Below, piece after piece: positions 17,630-26,030 of a stretch of 64,000 bases of DNA. Location of the stretch: assembly GCF_021397715.1 (NCBI RefSeq), contig NZ_CP090207.1, forward strand, positions 3,100,001-3,164,000, read 5' to 3'. Within the stretch, counting starts at the first letter, position 1. Each line of letters begins with the position of its first letter. The stretch comes from Pantoea agglomerans. Lineage in GTDB: Bacteria > Pseudomonadota > Gammaproteobacteria > Enterobacterales > Enterobacteriaceae. The notes beneath the pieces were generated by a model. The model had not been told where the DNA came from, did not search any database, and saw only the letters and a program-made list of their open reading frames with translations. Made by a program: the position numbers and the translations under genes.

Positions 17630-18768
17630 GACGCCGCCTCTGGCCATGCAGGAGAGCTTAAAAAGGCCTGGGCCGCCCCCATGGCCTGCGCAATGGTGGC
17701 ATCCATATCAAGGTAGCGACAGGTACCAAGCCGGCCAAGAAAAGTGACGTTCGGCTGCTGCCGGGCTCGTTCCTGATACTGAGTTAGCAGAGTTTCTTCT
17801 TCTGCCATGCGGACCGGGTAGTACGGGATATCGCCAGGGCCGGCCTCTCGGGAATGCTCCCGAAAAATAACGGTTTTATCGTGGTGTTCCCACGGGCTCA
17901 GACGGGCATGGTCAGTGATACGGGTCCAGGGGATGTCAGGATCGGCATAGTTCATTACAGCGCAACCCTGCCAGTCTGCCGGCACGACCTCCCGGACAAA
18001 ATCCAGCGTCCGGTAGCGCAATCTGCCAGCATCATGACCAAAATAGGCATCCAGCGGACCGGACCAGAACAGATGTCCCCGCCGCGCCAGTTCCCTGGCC
18101 TCTGCTGGCGTCACCTTATGGCAGGTATGCACCTGAATGCCCGGGTGGTCCAGCATTGCCCTGACCAGCCCGGTATATCCTTCCGCAGGCATTCCCTGAT
18201 ACGGGTGACTGAAGTACCCGTCACTGAAATCAAACCGGAACGGCAGTCGGTTCAGGATGGCGGCCGGCAGCTCCGAAGCCGGACATCCCCACTGTTTTTC
18301 GGTATATCCCCGAAAGAAAGCGTCATACAGATCCCGCCCCATCAATTGCAGCCCCCGGGCCTCAAGGTTCCCCGCAGCCTGAGCCGTGCCGGTCGTCAGC
18401 GAGGTCAGCCAGTCACGCGCCTGGCGCGGCGTCATCGCCTGGCCCCGGAACTGGCTCAGGGTTAGCAGGTTGACCGGCAGGGACCAGACCTGGCCGCGTG
18501 CCGTGGTAAAGACCCGATGAAAATAGGGCATAAAGCGGGCAAAACGGTTCACAAACTGCCAGACAGCCTCATCCGCCGTATGGAAGATGTGGGGACCGTA
18601 CTGATGCACTCTGACCCCCGTTTGTGAACAGCGGACGTCATAACAATTTCCGGCCAAATGGTCCCGCGCTTCGTACAGGGTAACGGTAATGCCCTTCTCT
18701 GCCAGAAGGCGTGCGACGGTGCTGCCGGCCAGGCCAGCACCGACGATAAAAACGGATGGTAATAGCAT
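17626..18768 (-). CDS. glf: UDP-galactopyranose mutase
   Basis: 380 residues. It converts UDP-galactopyranose to UDP-galactofuranose using reduced FAD. The N-terminal dinucleotide-binding motif VFIVGAGLAGSTVAR follows the ATG at 18768; the frame is open further upstream but that part is not protein-like. The family signatures YGPHIFHT, FRGYTEKQWG and the late YYPVR segment are present, and the length is normal for the family. It is the best single marker that the cluster makes a galactofuranose-containing glycan. It overlaps the GT2 gene by four bases and lies 30 bases after wzt. Confidence 0.95.
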   Translation of the reverse strand: MLLPSVFIVGAGLAGSTVARLLAEKGITVTLYEARDHLAGNCYDVRCSQTGVRVHQYGPHIFHTADEAVWQFVNRFARFMPYFHRVFTTARGQVWSLPVNLLTLSQFRGQAMTPRQARDWLTSLTTGTAQAAGNLEARGLQLMGRDLYDAFFRGYTEKQWGCPASELPAAILNRLPFRFDFSDGYFSHPYQGMPAEGYTGLVRAMLDHPGIQVHTCHKVTPAEARELARRGHLFWSGPLDAYFGHDAGRLRYRTLDFVREVVPADWQGCAVMNYADPDIPWTRITDHARLSPWEHHDKTVIFREHSREAGPGDIPYYPVRMAEEETLLTQYQERARQQPNVTFLGRLGTCRYLDMDATIAQAMGAAQAFLSSPAWPEAAS

Positions 18769-18797
18769 AGTGAGACTCAGATTAACGTTGGAAAACC

Positions 18798-19562
18798 TTA
18801 CTGCCTGGCAGCCTTCATTGCCGTTTGATAACGAGGCAACAGCTCTTTCGGCGTGCCGTCCGCCACCAGCCGACAATTTTCAAACCACAGTACCCGGTCA
18901 CAGAACTGGCGGATATCCGTCGGGTTATGGCTGACAAACAGCAGCGTAACGCCCTTTTTCCGGAAGGCGGTCAGCACATCCAGACAGCGCTGGCGGAAGG
19001 CGATATCTCCGACGGCCAGCACCTCATCAACCAGTAAAATGTCCGGTGAGACTTCGGTAATAACGGCAAATCCCAGACGGGCCTGCATACCGCTGGAATA
19101 AATGCGTACCGGCTCATTGATAAAGTCACCCAGCCCGGCGAACTCTATGATGCGCGGCATAGCCTGACGGATGTCCGCCTGACTCATACCCAGCAGCGTG
19201 GCATTCAGACGGATATTCTCGCGCCCCGTCAGCTCCGGATGAAAACCAGCGCCCAGTTCCAGCAGAGAGGCCACCCGTCCACGCACCGTTACTCTCCCTG
19301 CGGAGGGCTGCAGTACGCCGGCCACCAGGGACAAGGTGGTGCTTTTACCGGCACCATTGCGCCCCATCAGGGCCACGGACTCTCCCGAATGAACAGAAAA
19401 ACTGACGTCATCCAGCGCGGTATGGGTACGGTGCCGCCACAACGCCAGAGCTCGCCGGGGATGCAACAGCAGGGACTTTAGCCCGCTCCCCAGATGGTGA
19501 TACAACGGATACCGCTTAATCACATGATCAAAGGTTATGACCGGTTGCTTTGCCTTCATCAC
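18798..19562 (-). CDS. wzt: Polysaccharide ABC exporter ATPase
   Basis: 254 residues. Walker A GRNGAGKS (67-74), signature YSSGMQ (155-160) and Walker B ILLVDE (175-180) are present, with the early RYPLYHHLGSGLKSLLLHPR segment typical of the Wzt/KpsT/TagH group. It powers export of a lipid-linked polysaccharide across the inner membrane with the Wzm-like permease. It lacks the C-terminal carbohydrate-binding domain of Wzt proteins that recognise capped chains, as in Klebsiella O2a. Start overlaps the wzm stop (ATGA). Confidence 0.93.
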   Translation of the reverse strand: MMKAKQPVITFDHVIKRYPLYHHLGSGLKSLLLHPRRALALWRHRTHTALDDVSFSVHSGESVALMGRNGAGKSTTLSLVAGVLQPSAGRVTVRGRVASLLELGAGFHPELTGRENIRLNATLLGMSQADIRQAMPRIIEFAGLGDFINEPVRIYSSGMQARLGFAVITEVSPDILLVDEVLAVGDIAFRQRCLDVLTAFRKKGVTLLFVSHNPTDIRQFCDRVLWFENCRLVADGTPKELLPRYQTAMKAARQ

Positions 19563-20332
19563 AGCACCTCCGCCAGTCGTGGAGCCAGGCGGCGTAGTAC
19601 CTGTGAACCCGCCAGTAAGCTCAGAAGCACCATCAGCGCCATCACCGGAAAGCGAGATAGCGTGACCTGGTTATCCAGCAACAGCTCGCGCCAGGCCATG
19701 ACCAGCGGAGCGGCCGGATTCAGGTTCAGCAGCCACTGCCAGCGCAGAGGCAGCATATCCGGTGCCCAGATGATCGGAGTGGAATACATCAGCATCATGA
19801 TGCCCAACTGAACAAAACGTTCCAGGTCGCGCAAAAACGGCGTAAGGCTTGCCAGCAGCAAGGTTATGCCCGTCAGCAGCAGCAACTGCAGCAGGAAAAG
19901 TAACGGTATCGCCCACAGCCAGCACAGGGCTGGCTGGTGGCCATACCACAGTAAAAATCCAGTCAGAACCGGAAGCGCGCACAGAAAGTGCACCCCTTCC
20001 ATCAGCACCTGGCTGAACGGCAGAACGCCGCGCGGGAAGGCGGTTTTACGGATGATGGCGCTGTTGGCCAGAAACGCATCAGGAGCATTGCCCAGTGAGG
20101 CGGCCATCCACTGCCAGGGGAAGAGTCCGCTCAGCAGGAACAACGGGTACTCAGCTACCGGCACCCGCATTACCTTGCCGAAAACGACCCAATAAATCAG
20201 ACCAAAGGTCAGGGGATGAGCAACCGACCAGACGTACCCCAACAGACTGCCCCGGTACCGGACCTGCATTTCCTTGTGCAGCAGCACCAGCACCATTTCA
20301 TACCAGCGGCGAACCGAATAGCGGTGAGTCAT
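19559..20332 (-). CDS. wzm: Polysaccharide ABC exporter permease
   Basis: 257 residues from the ATG at 20332, which overlaps the GT4 stop (ATGA). An ABC-2 type permease with six hydrophobic segments. The conserved entry VLLHKEMQVRYRGSLLGYVW and YWVVFGKVMR, and the PLFLLSGLFPWQW loop, are typical of Wzm/TagG/KpsM. It forms the channel through which the undecaprenyl-linked glycan made in the cytoplasm crosses the inner membrane. It works with the ATPase encoded directly downstream. Confidence 0.93.
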   Translation of the reverse strand: MTHRYSVRRWYEMVLVLLHKEMQVRYRGSLLGYVWSVAHPLTFGLIYWVVFGKVMRVPVAEYPLFLLSGLFPWQWMAASLGNAPDAFLANSAIIRKTAFPRGVLPFSQVLMEGVHFLCALPVLTGFLLWYGHQPALCWLWAIPLLFLLQLLLLTGITLLLASLTPFLRDLERFVQLGIMMLMYSTPIIWAPDMLPLRWQWLLNLNPAAPLVMAWRELLLDNQVTLSRFPVMALMVLLSLLAGSQVLRRLAPRLAEVL

Positions 20333-21501
20333 AGCAGCACCTCCCGGGTCTGACGACCAAAAGCGGCTGGATCTGCTCCGGTCAGGGCGGCATAGCACAA
20401 CAGATTCTGACGGGCCGCAGCCTCGGCGGTAAAAGACTGCAGTACCCTTTTGCGTCCTTCAGCCCCCGCCCGGATGGCATACTCGCGGTCCCGCAGTACC
20501 CGGGCCAGCGCCACGGTAAAGGCGGACACGTCACCGTCCGGCACCCTGATGCCACACCCATCATCCGGCAATAGTTCCCGGACGCCGCCGCGGTCAAACG
20601 CCACCACCGGACGCCCGCAACTGGCTGCTTCCAGCAGAATGCGGGGAACACCCTCTGCATAACGGGAAGGCAGCGCCACCACGGTGGCTCCTGCCAGCAC
20701 CGCTGGCATATTTTTCTCTTCAACCTCTCCCAGCCATTCAATATCCCCCTGCGAAGCCAGCAGACTGAGCACGCGTTCGGGGATAGCATCCGGATCGCCG
20801 GGAACCGGCAGACCGGCCACCTGAAGAGTCAGGGCTATTCCCAGACGCCGCAACGTACGACAGACGCCAACCAGCGTATCAAGCCCTTTAGACTGGATAA
20901 GGCGGGCCGCAAAGAGAACCACCGGCGGCTGTGAGGCCGGCAAGGGAGAGTCCCTGTACACGAAGGGGTCCACGCCAGATACACCGGTCACCCGGGTGGC
21001 GCGCTCGGGCAGACGAGCCAGATCTGTTAATCGCCGCCGGTCATCTTCGTGCTCGAAAGCCATCAGACAGGTCGGATGGCGGGCTGCAAATCGCCAGACC
21101 TGGCAGACCAGCCTTCTCAGAAGCCGTAACGACAATCCCCGACCGCTAAACAACCGTCCCAGCCCCGGGAAGCTCATCATTACGCGATAGCGTCCGGTCA
21201 GCATGACAGCGATCAGACAGGGTTTAAGCGTGATGGCGTGCACCACATCCGGCTGGAGTCGCTTCACCTGACGCCCGACCTGCCACGCGCTAAGCAGAAA
21301 ATTCAGCGGACTGCGGGAGGTGGCTTTCAGGACGAGAGAATGGACCTGCAGGCCGGCGGCTTGCATCGTCGCCATCACAGACGGCGACGACGACCGAACC
21401 AGCACGTGCACCTCCATGCCGGCAGCGCGTGCGGCGCGAGCGCGCGCCAGCCAGTGCAGAACAAAGTAACGGTCATCGTTGACAATAAAACAGAGCCTCA
21501 T
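20329..21501 (-). CDS. GT4 glycosyltransferase (WbbO-like position)
   Basis: 390 residues with a GT-B fold of family GT4. The N-terminal domain starts CFIVNDDRYFVLHWL and includes PDVVHAITLKP. The C-terminal domain has VVLFAARLIQSKGLD and the E-x7-E donor motif (EGVPRILLE) with ASCGRPVVAFDRGGVRE. The Klebsiella galactan cluster has one GT4 enzyme, WbbO, which primes the chain on the lipid carrier; this protein could play that part (inference). Its start overlaps the ligase gene stop by four bases. Confidence 0.87.
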   Translation of the reverse strand: MRLCFIVNDDRYFVLHWLARARAARAAGMEVHVLVRSSSPSVMATMQAAGLQVHSLVLKATSRSPLNFLLSAWQVGRQVKRLQPDVVHAITLKPCLIAVMLTGRYRVMMSFPGLGRLFSGRGLSLRLLRRLVCQVWRFAARHPTCLMAFEHEDDRRRLTDLARLPERATRVTGVSGVDPFVYRDSPLPASQPPVVLFAARLIQSKGLDTLVGVCRTLRRLGIALTLQVAGLPVPGDPDAIPERVLSLLASQGDIEWLGEVEEKNMPAVLAGATVVALPSRYAEGVPRILLEAASCGRPVVAFDRGGVRELLPDDGCGIRVPDGDVSAFTVALARVLRDREYAIRAGAEGRKRVLQSFTAEAAARQNLLCYAALTGADPAAFGRQTREVLL

Positions 21502-23219
21502 AGCTGCGCTCCTGTAAGGTGAAAACGGGGATCGCCGGGAAAGCTCACCCGCGCGCGGCGTAGTGTGTCCGCCGCAAGCTCCTCACGACCCAAAGCTTTT
21601 TCCACACGGATAAGAGAGTCCATCAGATTCGGATCGTTATGGGCGGACAGGTAGCCGTTAGCCTCCTGAACAAAGGCCTGCAGCAGCTTTACATCCCGGG
21701 GCTGGTTATAAGCAATCAGCAGGCTGACACAGCGGTCAAACTGCAGGCGATCCGCCTGCATCAGCTGCGATACCTCGGGCAGAAAAAGCGTTATGGGAGA
21801 TGAAAAACCGCTTTTCTCCACCTCACGCAGATGAATGAGGTTTAGGGTACACGCAGCAAGCACCACGAAGCCGGCCAGACCGGCAGGAAGGGCCAGCCAC
21901 GCTTTTCTGGCGACATCTTCGCACCGACGGCCGTCCGGCAGCGCCAGACGCCAGAGCAACAAGAACAGAACGAAGTGCAGGGCTGACAGATAAAACGGAA
22001 ATTCGGTCATGGCGTGCAGCGCCAGCGGCAGGGACAGCGGCCAGAGGCTGATATAATGTCGGGCTGCACCCGGCCTTCCTTTTGCGCGAAGGAAAGAGAC
22101 AGCTGGCAGCATCCAGAGCACGCCGGCGAGCAGCAATCCGGCGAGCGCTACAGCACCGCCCTCCGCCCAGACGTACAGCAGTTCATTGTGAGGATAGATA
22201 ACCCGCTCCGGGGTCGCGCTGACCTCACCCAGCGCCTCAAGCCCGTCTGACCAGCGTCGTTCAAAGCTGCCGAGCCCGCTGCCCGCAAGCGGACGTTGCT
22301 TTATGAGCTCTGCCGTCACGCGCAGCATCTGCAGGCGACGTTCGCGAGACTCGCTGCGCATCCGGTCGAGGCTGAAAGTGTCGGCCGCCCGAGGTGAAAC
22401 CGCATGAGCGGTTGCCACAACGACCTGCGGTTGCACGGAAAGTACGCCGATGGCCATAATGCTACTGAGAAGGACACATCCCCCCAGCGCGCGCCAGTGA
22501 CGGTGCCGACCAACCAGCCACAGCACGCCGCCGCACGCCAGAAGTCCTCCCAGCCAGCCGGTGCGGGAGCGGGCTACGGCCAGCGCAGCCAGAATAAGCG
22601 CCAGCGCGAGCCAGCCGCACAGGCGAAGGCTACGGCGACGAACGGGTAGAGAAAGAAGGCACCACAGCGTTGCTCCGGCACCTGTCGCCAGAAACGACCC
22701 CAGCAGGTTCACCTGCCCCAGACTGCCGAGCGCCCGTCCCTGGGCGGAAAGCACGTCATAGTGAAGCATGCCGCGAACGAAAGGGCTCAGGGGAAACAAC
22801 AGCTGGGCCAGCGCCATCAGGGCCTGTAATAAGGCACCCGCCGCCAGAACGGAAACAAGCAGCGCCCGGCCCCGCACGCCGAAGCGAACATGCAGCAGCA
22901 GAATAAACAGTCCAGTGCCGGCCCACAGCCCGACCAGGCGCGGCAGGGCATTAAGCCGCCAGGCCGGCACCGTCGTCCACAGCAGTGGCAGGGTCATCAG
23001 GACGGCCGCTGACAGCACCCCGACAACCAGCCCGCGCGGCGCAAGCGTGTTGCGTGCGCACCACAGAACAACCAGCCAGATCGCCACGCAGGCCCAGACC
23101 AGCAGATTGTGCCCCCCCAGCATGCCGGGGCCGACGCTGCCGGAAAAGGGGAGCGTCACGCATGCAAGCAATACAACGGCAGGAATGCAGCTGCGCTGAA
23201 ATTTATTACCCAGCATCAC
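21498..23219 (-). CDS. PglL/Wzy-type O-oligosaccharyltransferase or O-antigen ligase
   Basis: 573 residues with about 11-12 transmembrane segments and a large periplasmic loop. The loop before GQVNLLGSFLATG resembles the PglL_A motif (G-x-LGQ-xN). The later IYPHNELLYVWAEGG matches the catalytic loop of Wzy_C enzymes, and EFPFYLSALHF with a soluble tail of about 100 residues matches the Wzy_C_2 pattern of protein O-glycosylation ligases. Such enzymes move lipid-linked glycan onto periplasmic proteins; the close relative WaaL moves it to lipid A-core. The Wzy_C_2-like tail favours a protein acceptor, but the assignment is not decisive. The start overlaps the 104-residue gene by four bases, and the stop overlaps the GT4 gene. 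Confidence 0.8.
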   Translation of the reverse strand: MMLGNKFQRSCIPAVVLLACVTLPFSGSVGPGMLGGHNLLVWACVAIWLVVLWCARNTLAPRGLVVGVLSAAVLMTLPLLWTTVPAWRLNALPRLVGLWAGTGLFILLLHVRFGVRGRALLVSVLAAGALLQALMALAQLLFPLSPFVRGMLHYDVLSAQGRALGSLGQVNLLGSFLATGAGATLWCLLSLPVRRRSLRLCGWLALALILAALAVARSRTGWLGGLLACGGVLWLVGRHRHWRALGGCVLLSSIMAIGVLSVQPQVVVATAHAVSPRAADTFSLDRMRSESRERRLQMLRVTAELIKQRPLAGSGLGSFERRWSDGLEALGEVSATPERVIYPHNELLYVWAEGGAVALAGLLLAGVLWMLPAVSFLRAKGRPGAARHYISLWPLSLPLALHAMTEFPFYLSALHFVLFLLLWRLALPDGRRCEDVARKAWLALPAGLAGFVVLAACTLNLIHLREVEKSGFSSPITLFLPEVSQLMQADRLQFDRCVSLLIAYNQPRDVKLLQAFVQEANGYLSAHNDPNLMDSLIRVEKALGREELAADTLRRARVSFPGDPRFHLTGAQL

Positions 23220-23530
23220 GAGAAAGACACCCCGCGATGGGCGCGCAGCCCAAAACAGTCTTCTTCATCCAGCTCGCCAGCAATGGCCACGTCACGCAGG
23301 TAGGCCGTGACGTCATAAAGTAGCGCAGCGGCTTCTGAATCTACATTACGCATGCGACGAGCTGTGTCACGCACCCTTGTCTCAAGCGCACGCCTGCCGC
23401 CGCCATAGTTAATAACGGCATTCTCAAGCAGGCGAAGACGATGGTAGTCTTCACGAATGCCGGTGATATCAGAAATACCAACCGTAAAAGCGCGATTATT
23501 ATCGCCACCGCGACGGCGTGAAAAAGACAT
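23216..23530 (-). CDS. 104-residue protein, unknown family, first gene of glycan operon
   Basis: No family recognised. It has a strong ribosome-binding site (GGGGAG, 8 bases before the ATG). The N-terminus is basic (SFSRRRGG) with no signal peptide or membrane segment. The middle is helical and Arg-rich (LETRVRDTARRMRN), and the C-terminal part is acidic with one cysteine (LDEEDCFGLRAHRG). The stop overlaps the PglL-like start (ATGA), so the two are translationally coupled. It could be a regulator or accessory factor of the ligase or chain length; without a signal peptide it is unlikely to be a periplasmic acceptor. Confidence 0.7.
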   Translation of the reverse strand: MSFSRRRGGDNNRAFTVGISDITGIREDYHRLRLLENAVINYGGGRRALETRVRDTARRMRNVDSEAAALLYDVTAYLRDVAIAGELDEEDCFGLRAHRGVSFS

Positions 23531-23540
23531 AATAAGCTCC

Positions 23541-23560
23541 CCGCCATCCGGAAGATGGCG
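23541..23560 (-). promoter_or_regulatory. Hairpin abutting the ribosome-binding site of the 104-residue gene
   Basis: CGCCATC (23554-23560) pairs with GATGGCG (23542-23548) around a 5-base loop, read on the minus strand. The 3' arm runs directly into the GGGGAG ribosome-binding site. There is no T-run, so a translational or stability role is more likely than termination. The 23561-23663 stretch upstream is AT-rich and may hold an own promoter for the glycan operon, but I cannot pick one. Confidence 0.45.
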
Positions 23561-23663
23561 TATATAATTAATAAGCTGGCATATAAAGCCGAAATTAAGC
23601 GGGCGTAGAAATCACATAAATAAAAAAACTTTATACTTCATGAAATTTTAAATAACCGCGAAA

Positions 23664-24656
23664 CTACTGCTCGGTCATAACCATTACCGCACTGGCGGTA
23701 AAGGCACCGGTGGGAATATTTTTGGCCTCGACAACAGGGTTGCGAACCGCCTGAAATTCCAGTTCGCGATCGGTGTAACCATTTTCGAAAGTTTCGATTA
23801 TGGGTGTGGAAGCAGGACCGACCAGCTTTCCATTATAAAAAATGGCAACCCCGAGGTTTGGGGTACTGGTTGAAACCACTTCATTGCCATTAACAGTTAA
23901 AGACGTGAACTGAAACGTTGTTTTCACGGTAACCCCGGCATCGCGGGTACAGAGCACCGGAAATGTCTTTTTGATATTACCTGAGGTGCCGCTTGCTGGT
24001 ACGGTGGCTATCTTACTTCGCTCAAGCATACCCAACTCTACATCCAAATCTGTATGATAGTTTAAGTAACATGTTGCTGGTTGAGAGGGTAATAAATGAG
24101 CATCAGCACATACTGCGCCATCCCATTGGTGGGTTGACCATTCATTTCCCGCATCATCAACCAGTGTGTAGCAAACCATAGATTTAGTTTGTAATTTTGC
24201 TCCTACAAAGCTACCAAAATAAGGCTGCTGACTTTCTATCGTTTTGTTTTGTTCCAGCCTAACGGATGCAACGGAATCATAAAATGTATAGCTCTTTGAG
24301 ATCGTACATGCAACTCCCCATGAGCCTGCACATAAATGCAGCCTTGATCTATAAGTGCCCGTATATGGAACATAAAACGTGCCCCACAACACAAAGCTCA
24401 TATACTTACCGTCATTTTCATAAGCGGCGTTGAATTCTTGACCGACATCGTACCCCCAAGGTGCATCTTTGTACGGAACGCATAATTTATAATAGCTAAA
24501 GGTGTTTATACCTGTACCCGCACAAGCTTTGTTGCTTGGTGAAATTGAAGTACCCATCTGAGCCCCCATACCTGTGTTCCAGTATGTATTGGCAGCAGCA
24601 CTCAAGCTCCACAAAATAAATGAAACAGCGAATAAAAAATTGACCTTATATTTCAT
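23664..24656 (-). CDS. Two-domain fimbrial tip adhesin (MrpH-position)
   Basis: 330 residues. A signal peptide (cleavage near SAAANTYW, about residue 22) is followed by a Cys- and aromatic-rich N-terminal receptor-binding domain (about 23-195) and a pilin-like C-terminal domain (about 200-330, ending AVMVMTEQ). The C-terminal strand would complement the minor pilin below it. It is the last gene of the fimbrial operon, the place of MrpH in Proteus MR/P, and somewhat longer than MrpH. GC is clearly lower than in the flanking genes, suggesting separate acquisition of the adhesin. The ribosome-binding site is GGAG 8 bases upstream, and a C12 tract lies 27 bases upstream. Confidence 0.82.
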   Translation of the reverse strand: MKYKVNFLFAVSFILWSLSAAANTYWNTGMGAQMGTSISPSNKACAGTGINTFSYYKLCVPYKDAPWGYDVGQEFNAAYENDGKYMSFVLWGTFYVPYTGTYRSRLHLCAGSWGVACTISKSYTFYDSVASVRLEQNKTIESQQPYFGSFVGAKLQTKSMVCYTLVDDAGNEWSTHQWDGAVCADAHLLPSQPATCYLNYHTDLDVELGMLERSKIATVPASGTSGNIKKTFPVLCTRDAGVTVKTTFQFTSLTVNGNEVVSTSTPNLGVAIFYNGKLVGPASTPIIETFENGYTDRELEFQAVRNPVVEAKNIPTGAFTASAVMVMTEQ

Positions 24657-24683
24657 TTACCACTCCAAAAACCATTTAACCAA

Positions 24684-24695
24684 GGGGGGGGGGGG
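24684..24695 (-). repeat. Poly-C(12) tract upstream of the adhesin gene
   Basis: Twelve consecutive C on the coding strand, between 28 and 39 bases before the adhesin ATG. On the minus strand it lies between a weak -35-like CTGATT and a -10-like TTAAAT, with a 19-base spacer that includes the tract. Homopolymer tracts of this length change by slipped-strand replication. A spacer one or two bases shorter would approach 17, as in phase-variable Neisseria opc and porA promoters. The promoter itself is only a candidate. The rest of 24657-24913 is AT-rich and empty. Confidence 0.7.
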
Positions 24696-24913
24696 TGGAA
24701 TCAGAATCAATCTAATTCCCACCCACTTATTATCTTAATAATTAACGCCCAGCACAAAACCACTGAATTATGGAAATTTATTCACATAACATCAGTTAAA
24801 AATAAAGATGAAACTGCCTACCGAGACTTTCTTAACCCAAAACAAGGATTATTAACAGGAGCTTTGCAAATAAATCTTCACCATGAGAAATGAATTCCCT
24901 ATGTTTTTTCAGG

Positions 24914-25441
24914 TCAGACATAGTCCACTACTAACGTTCCTGTAGCTACAAACGACTGGTCTGTCAATTGTACATCCGGGTCTTTGACCAGACGAACCTG
25001 AAGTGACGGTGGATTTGCCGGGTCAGTAATTGATATATATGTATTGAGCTCAATAGGACTGCCATCTTTAAGCACCTGCGCGCCCAACCCGGTAACGTCG
25101 GTTGCTATGGCCTTCGTATCCCAGGTGGCAGGATTCGCCTTGATAAACATTGAAACCTTATCCTTACTGGTTGCACCGCCGCAGTTCAGGCTGTAATGCA
25201 GGTCCTGAACGTACCTTCCGGTATCAATTTTACTTATACCCACATTGCCAAAAGATACCATTATTGGCTGGTCACCGTTTATAGCGCAAGGCGTGGTTTG
25301 CACCATGTATATCTCGAATACTATTTTCTTAGTGTCTCCAGTTTGCGCAGCATAACAAAAAAATCTGCCCGTCATGACCAGGACAAATACCATTATAAAT
25401 TTCAGTATTCTTTTACACATAATTAGATTTTCTTCGCCCAT
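24914..25441 (-). CDS. Minor fimbrial subunit
   Basis: 175 residues. The start at 25441 has AAGG 7 bases upstream, just past the previous stop. A signal sequence (ILKFIMVFVLVMTGRFFCYA) precedes an immunoglobulin-like pilin domain with a cysteine pair (TTPCAING and SLNCGGA) and the terminal beta-strand ATGTLVVDYV. It is a FimA-fold subunit secreted by the usher. Together with the three preceding minor pilins it fits the MrpE-F-G set between the chaperone and the adhesin. GC is lower than in the usher and chaperone genes. Confidence 0.82.
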   Translation of the reverse strand: MGEENLIMCKRILKFIMVFVLVMTGRFFCYAAQTGDTKKIVFEIYMVQTTPCAINGDQPIMVSFGNVGISKIDTGRYVQDLHYSLNCGGATSKDKVSMFIKANPATWDTKAIATDVTGLGAQVLKDGSPIELNTYISITDPANPPSLQVRLVKDPDVQLTDQSFVATGTLVVDYV

Positions 25442-25450
25442 CGAGAAGCC

Positions 25451-26014
25451 TTACTGAAACTCCATAGTCAGGACAGTTTCAGCCAGCACCATCGACCCGT
25501 TGAAATCTGCTGTTCCTGTCTGAACAAGCTTAGCCTCCAGCTGCGGTGGATTGGTCATATCAACGTTGAAGGGGGCTCCTACATCCTGTATTACACCGTT
25601 TACAAGAAGTTCAACACCCAGAATGTTTGAAGCGCCTACTACAGTCAGTAATTTATGTCCATCGAAGTCCACCCCATTTCCATGGTAATCAGTAAATGTC
25701 ATTGTAGCTGCACCTTCAGTATCACCGGAGCAGGTCATTGCACCATCAATCGCCAGGGTATATTCACCAATTAGCCTGAAGCCATTTGCCATGCTGTAGG
25801 TAACATTTTTCCATTCCTGATAGGTTATGTTACCCCCGCTTCCGGAGTTAAAGGTACAGCTCCCCGTTACCACCACCGTGCCGCTGATATTGATATTCAT
25901 TTTGAACTGGTCGCCCGCTGCCCGCCCGCTAAGCGCCATCGTCGGAGCGCTGAACAGCAACATCGTCACTGTTACAATCAGGCCGGGGATACAGCGTTGA
26001 ATAAATGTATTCAT
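25451..26014 (-). CDS. Minor fimbrial subunit
   Basis: 187 residues from the ATG at 26014. The open frame runs further upstream into the previous pilin gene but that part is not pilin-like. A signal peptide ends near TMALS; the mature protein has a cysteine pair (VTGSCTFN, GAMTCSGD) and ends in the beta-strand AETVLTMEFQ, the donor or acceptor strand of chaperone-usher subunits. It resembles an adaptor pilin placed below the adhesin. The next subunit starts 10 bases after its stop. Confidence 0.82.
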   Translation of the reverse strand: MNTFIQRCIPGLIVTVTMLLFSAPTMALSGRAAGDQFKMNINISGTVVVTGSCTFNSGSGGNITYQEWKNVTYSMANGFRLIGEYTLAIDGAMTCSGDTEGAATMTFTDYHGNGVDFDGHKLLTVVGASNILGVELLVNGVIQDVGAPFNVDMTNPPQLEAKLVQTGTADFNGSMVLAETVLTMEFQ

Positions 26015-26030
26015 CTCGTCATGGCTCCGT

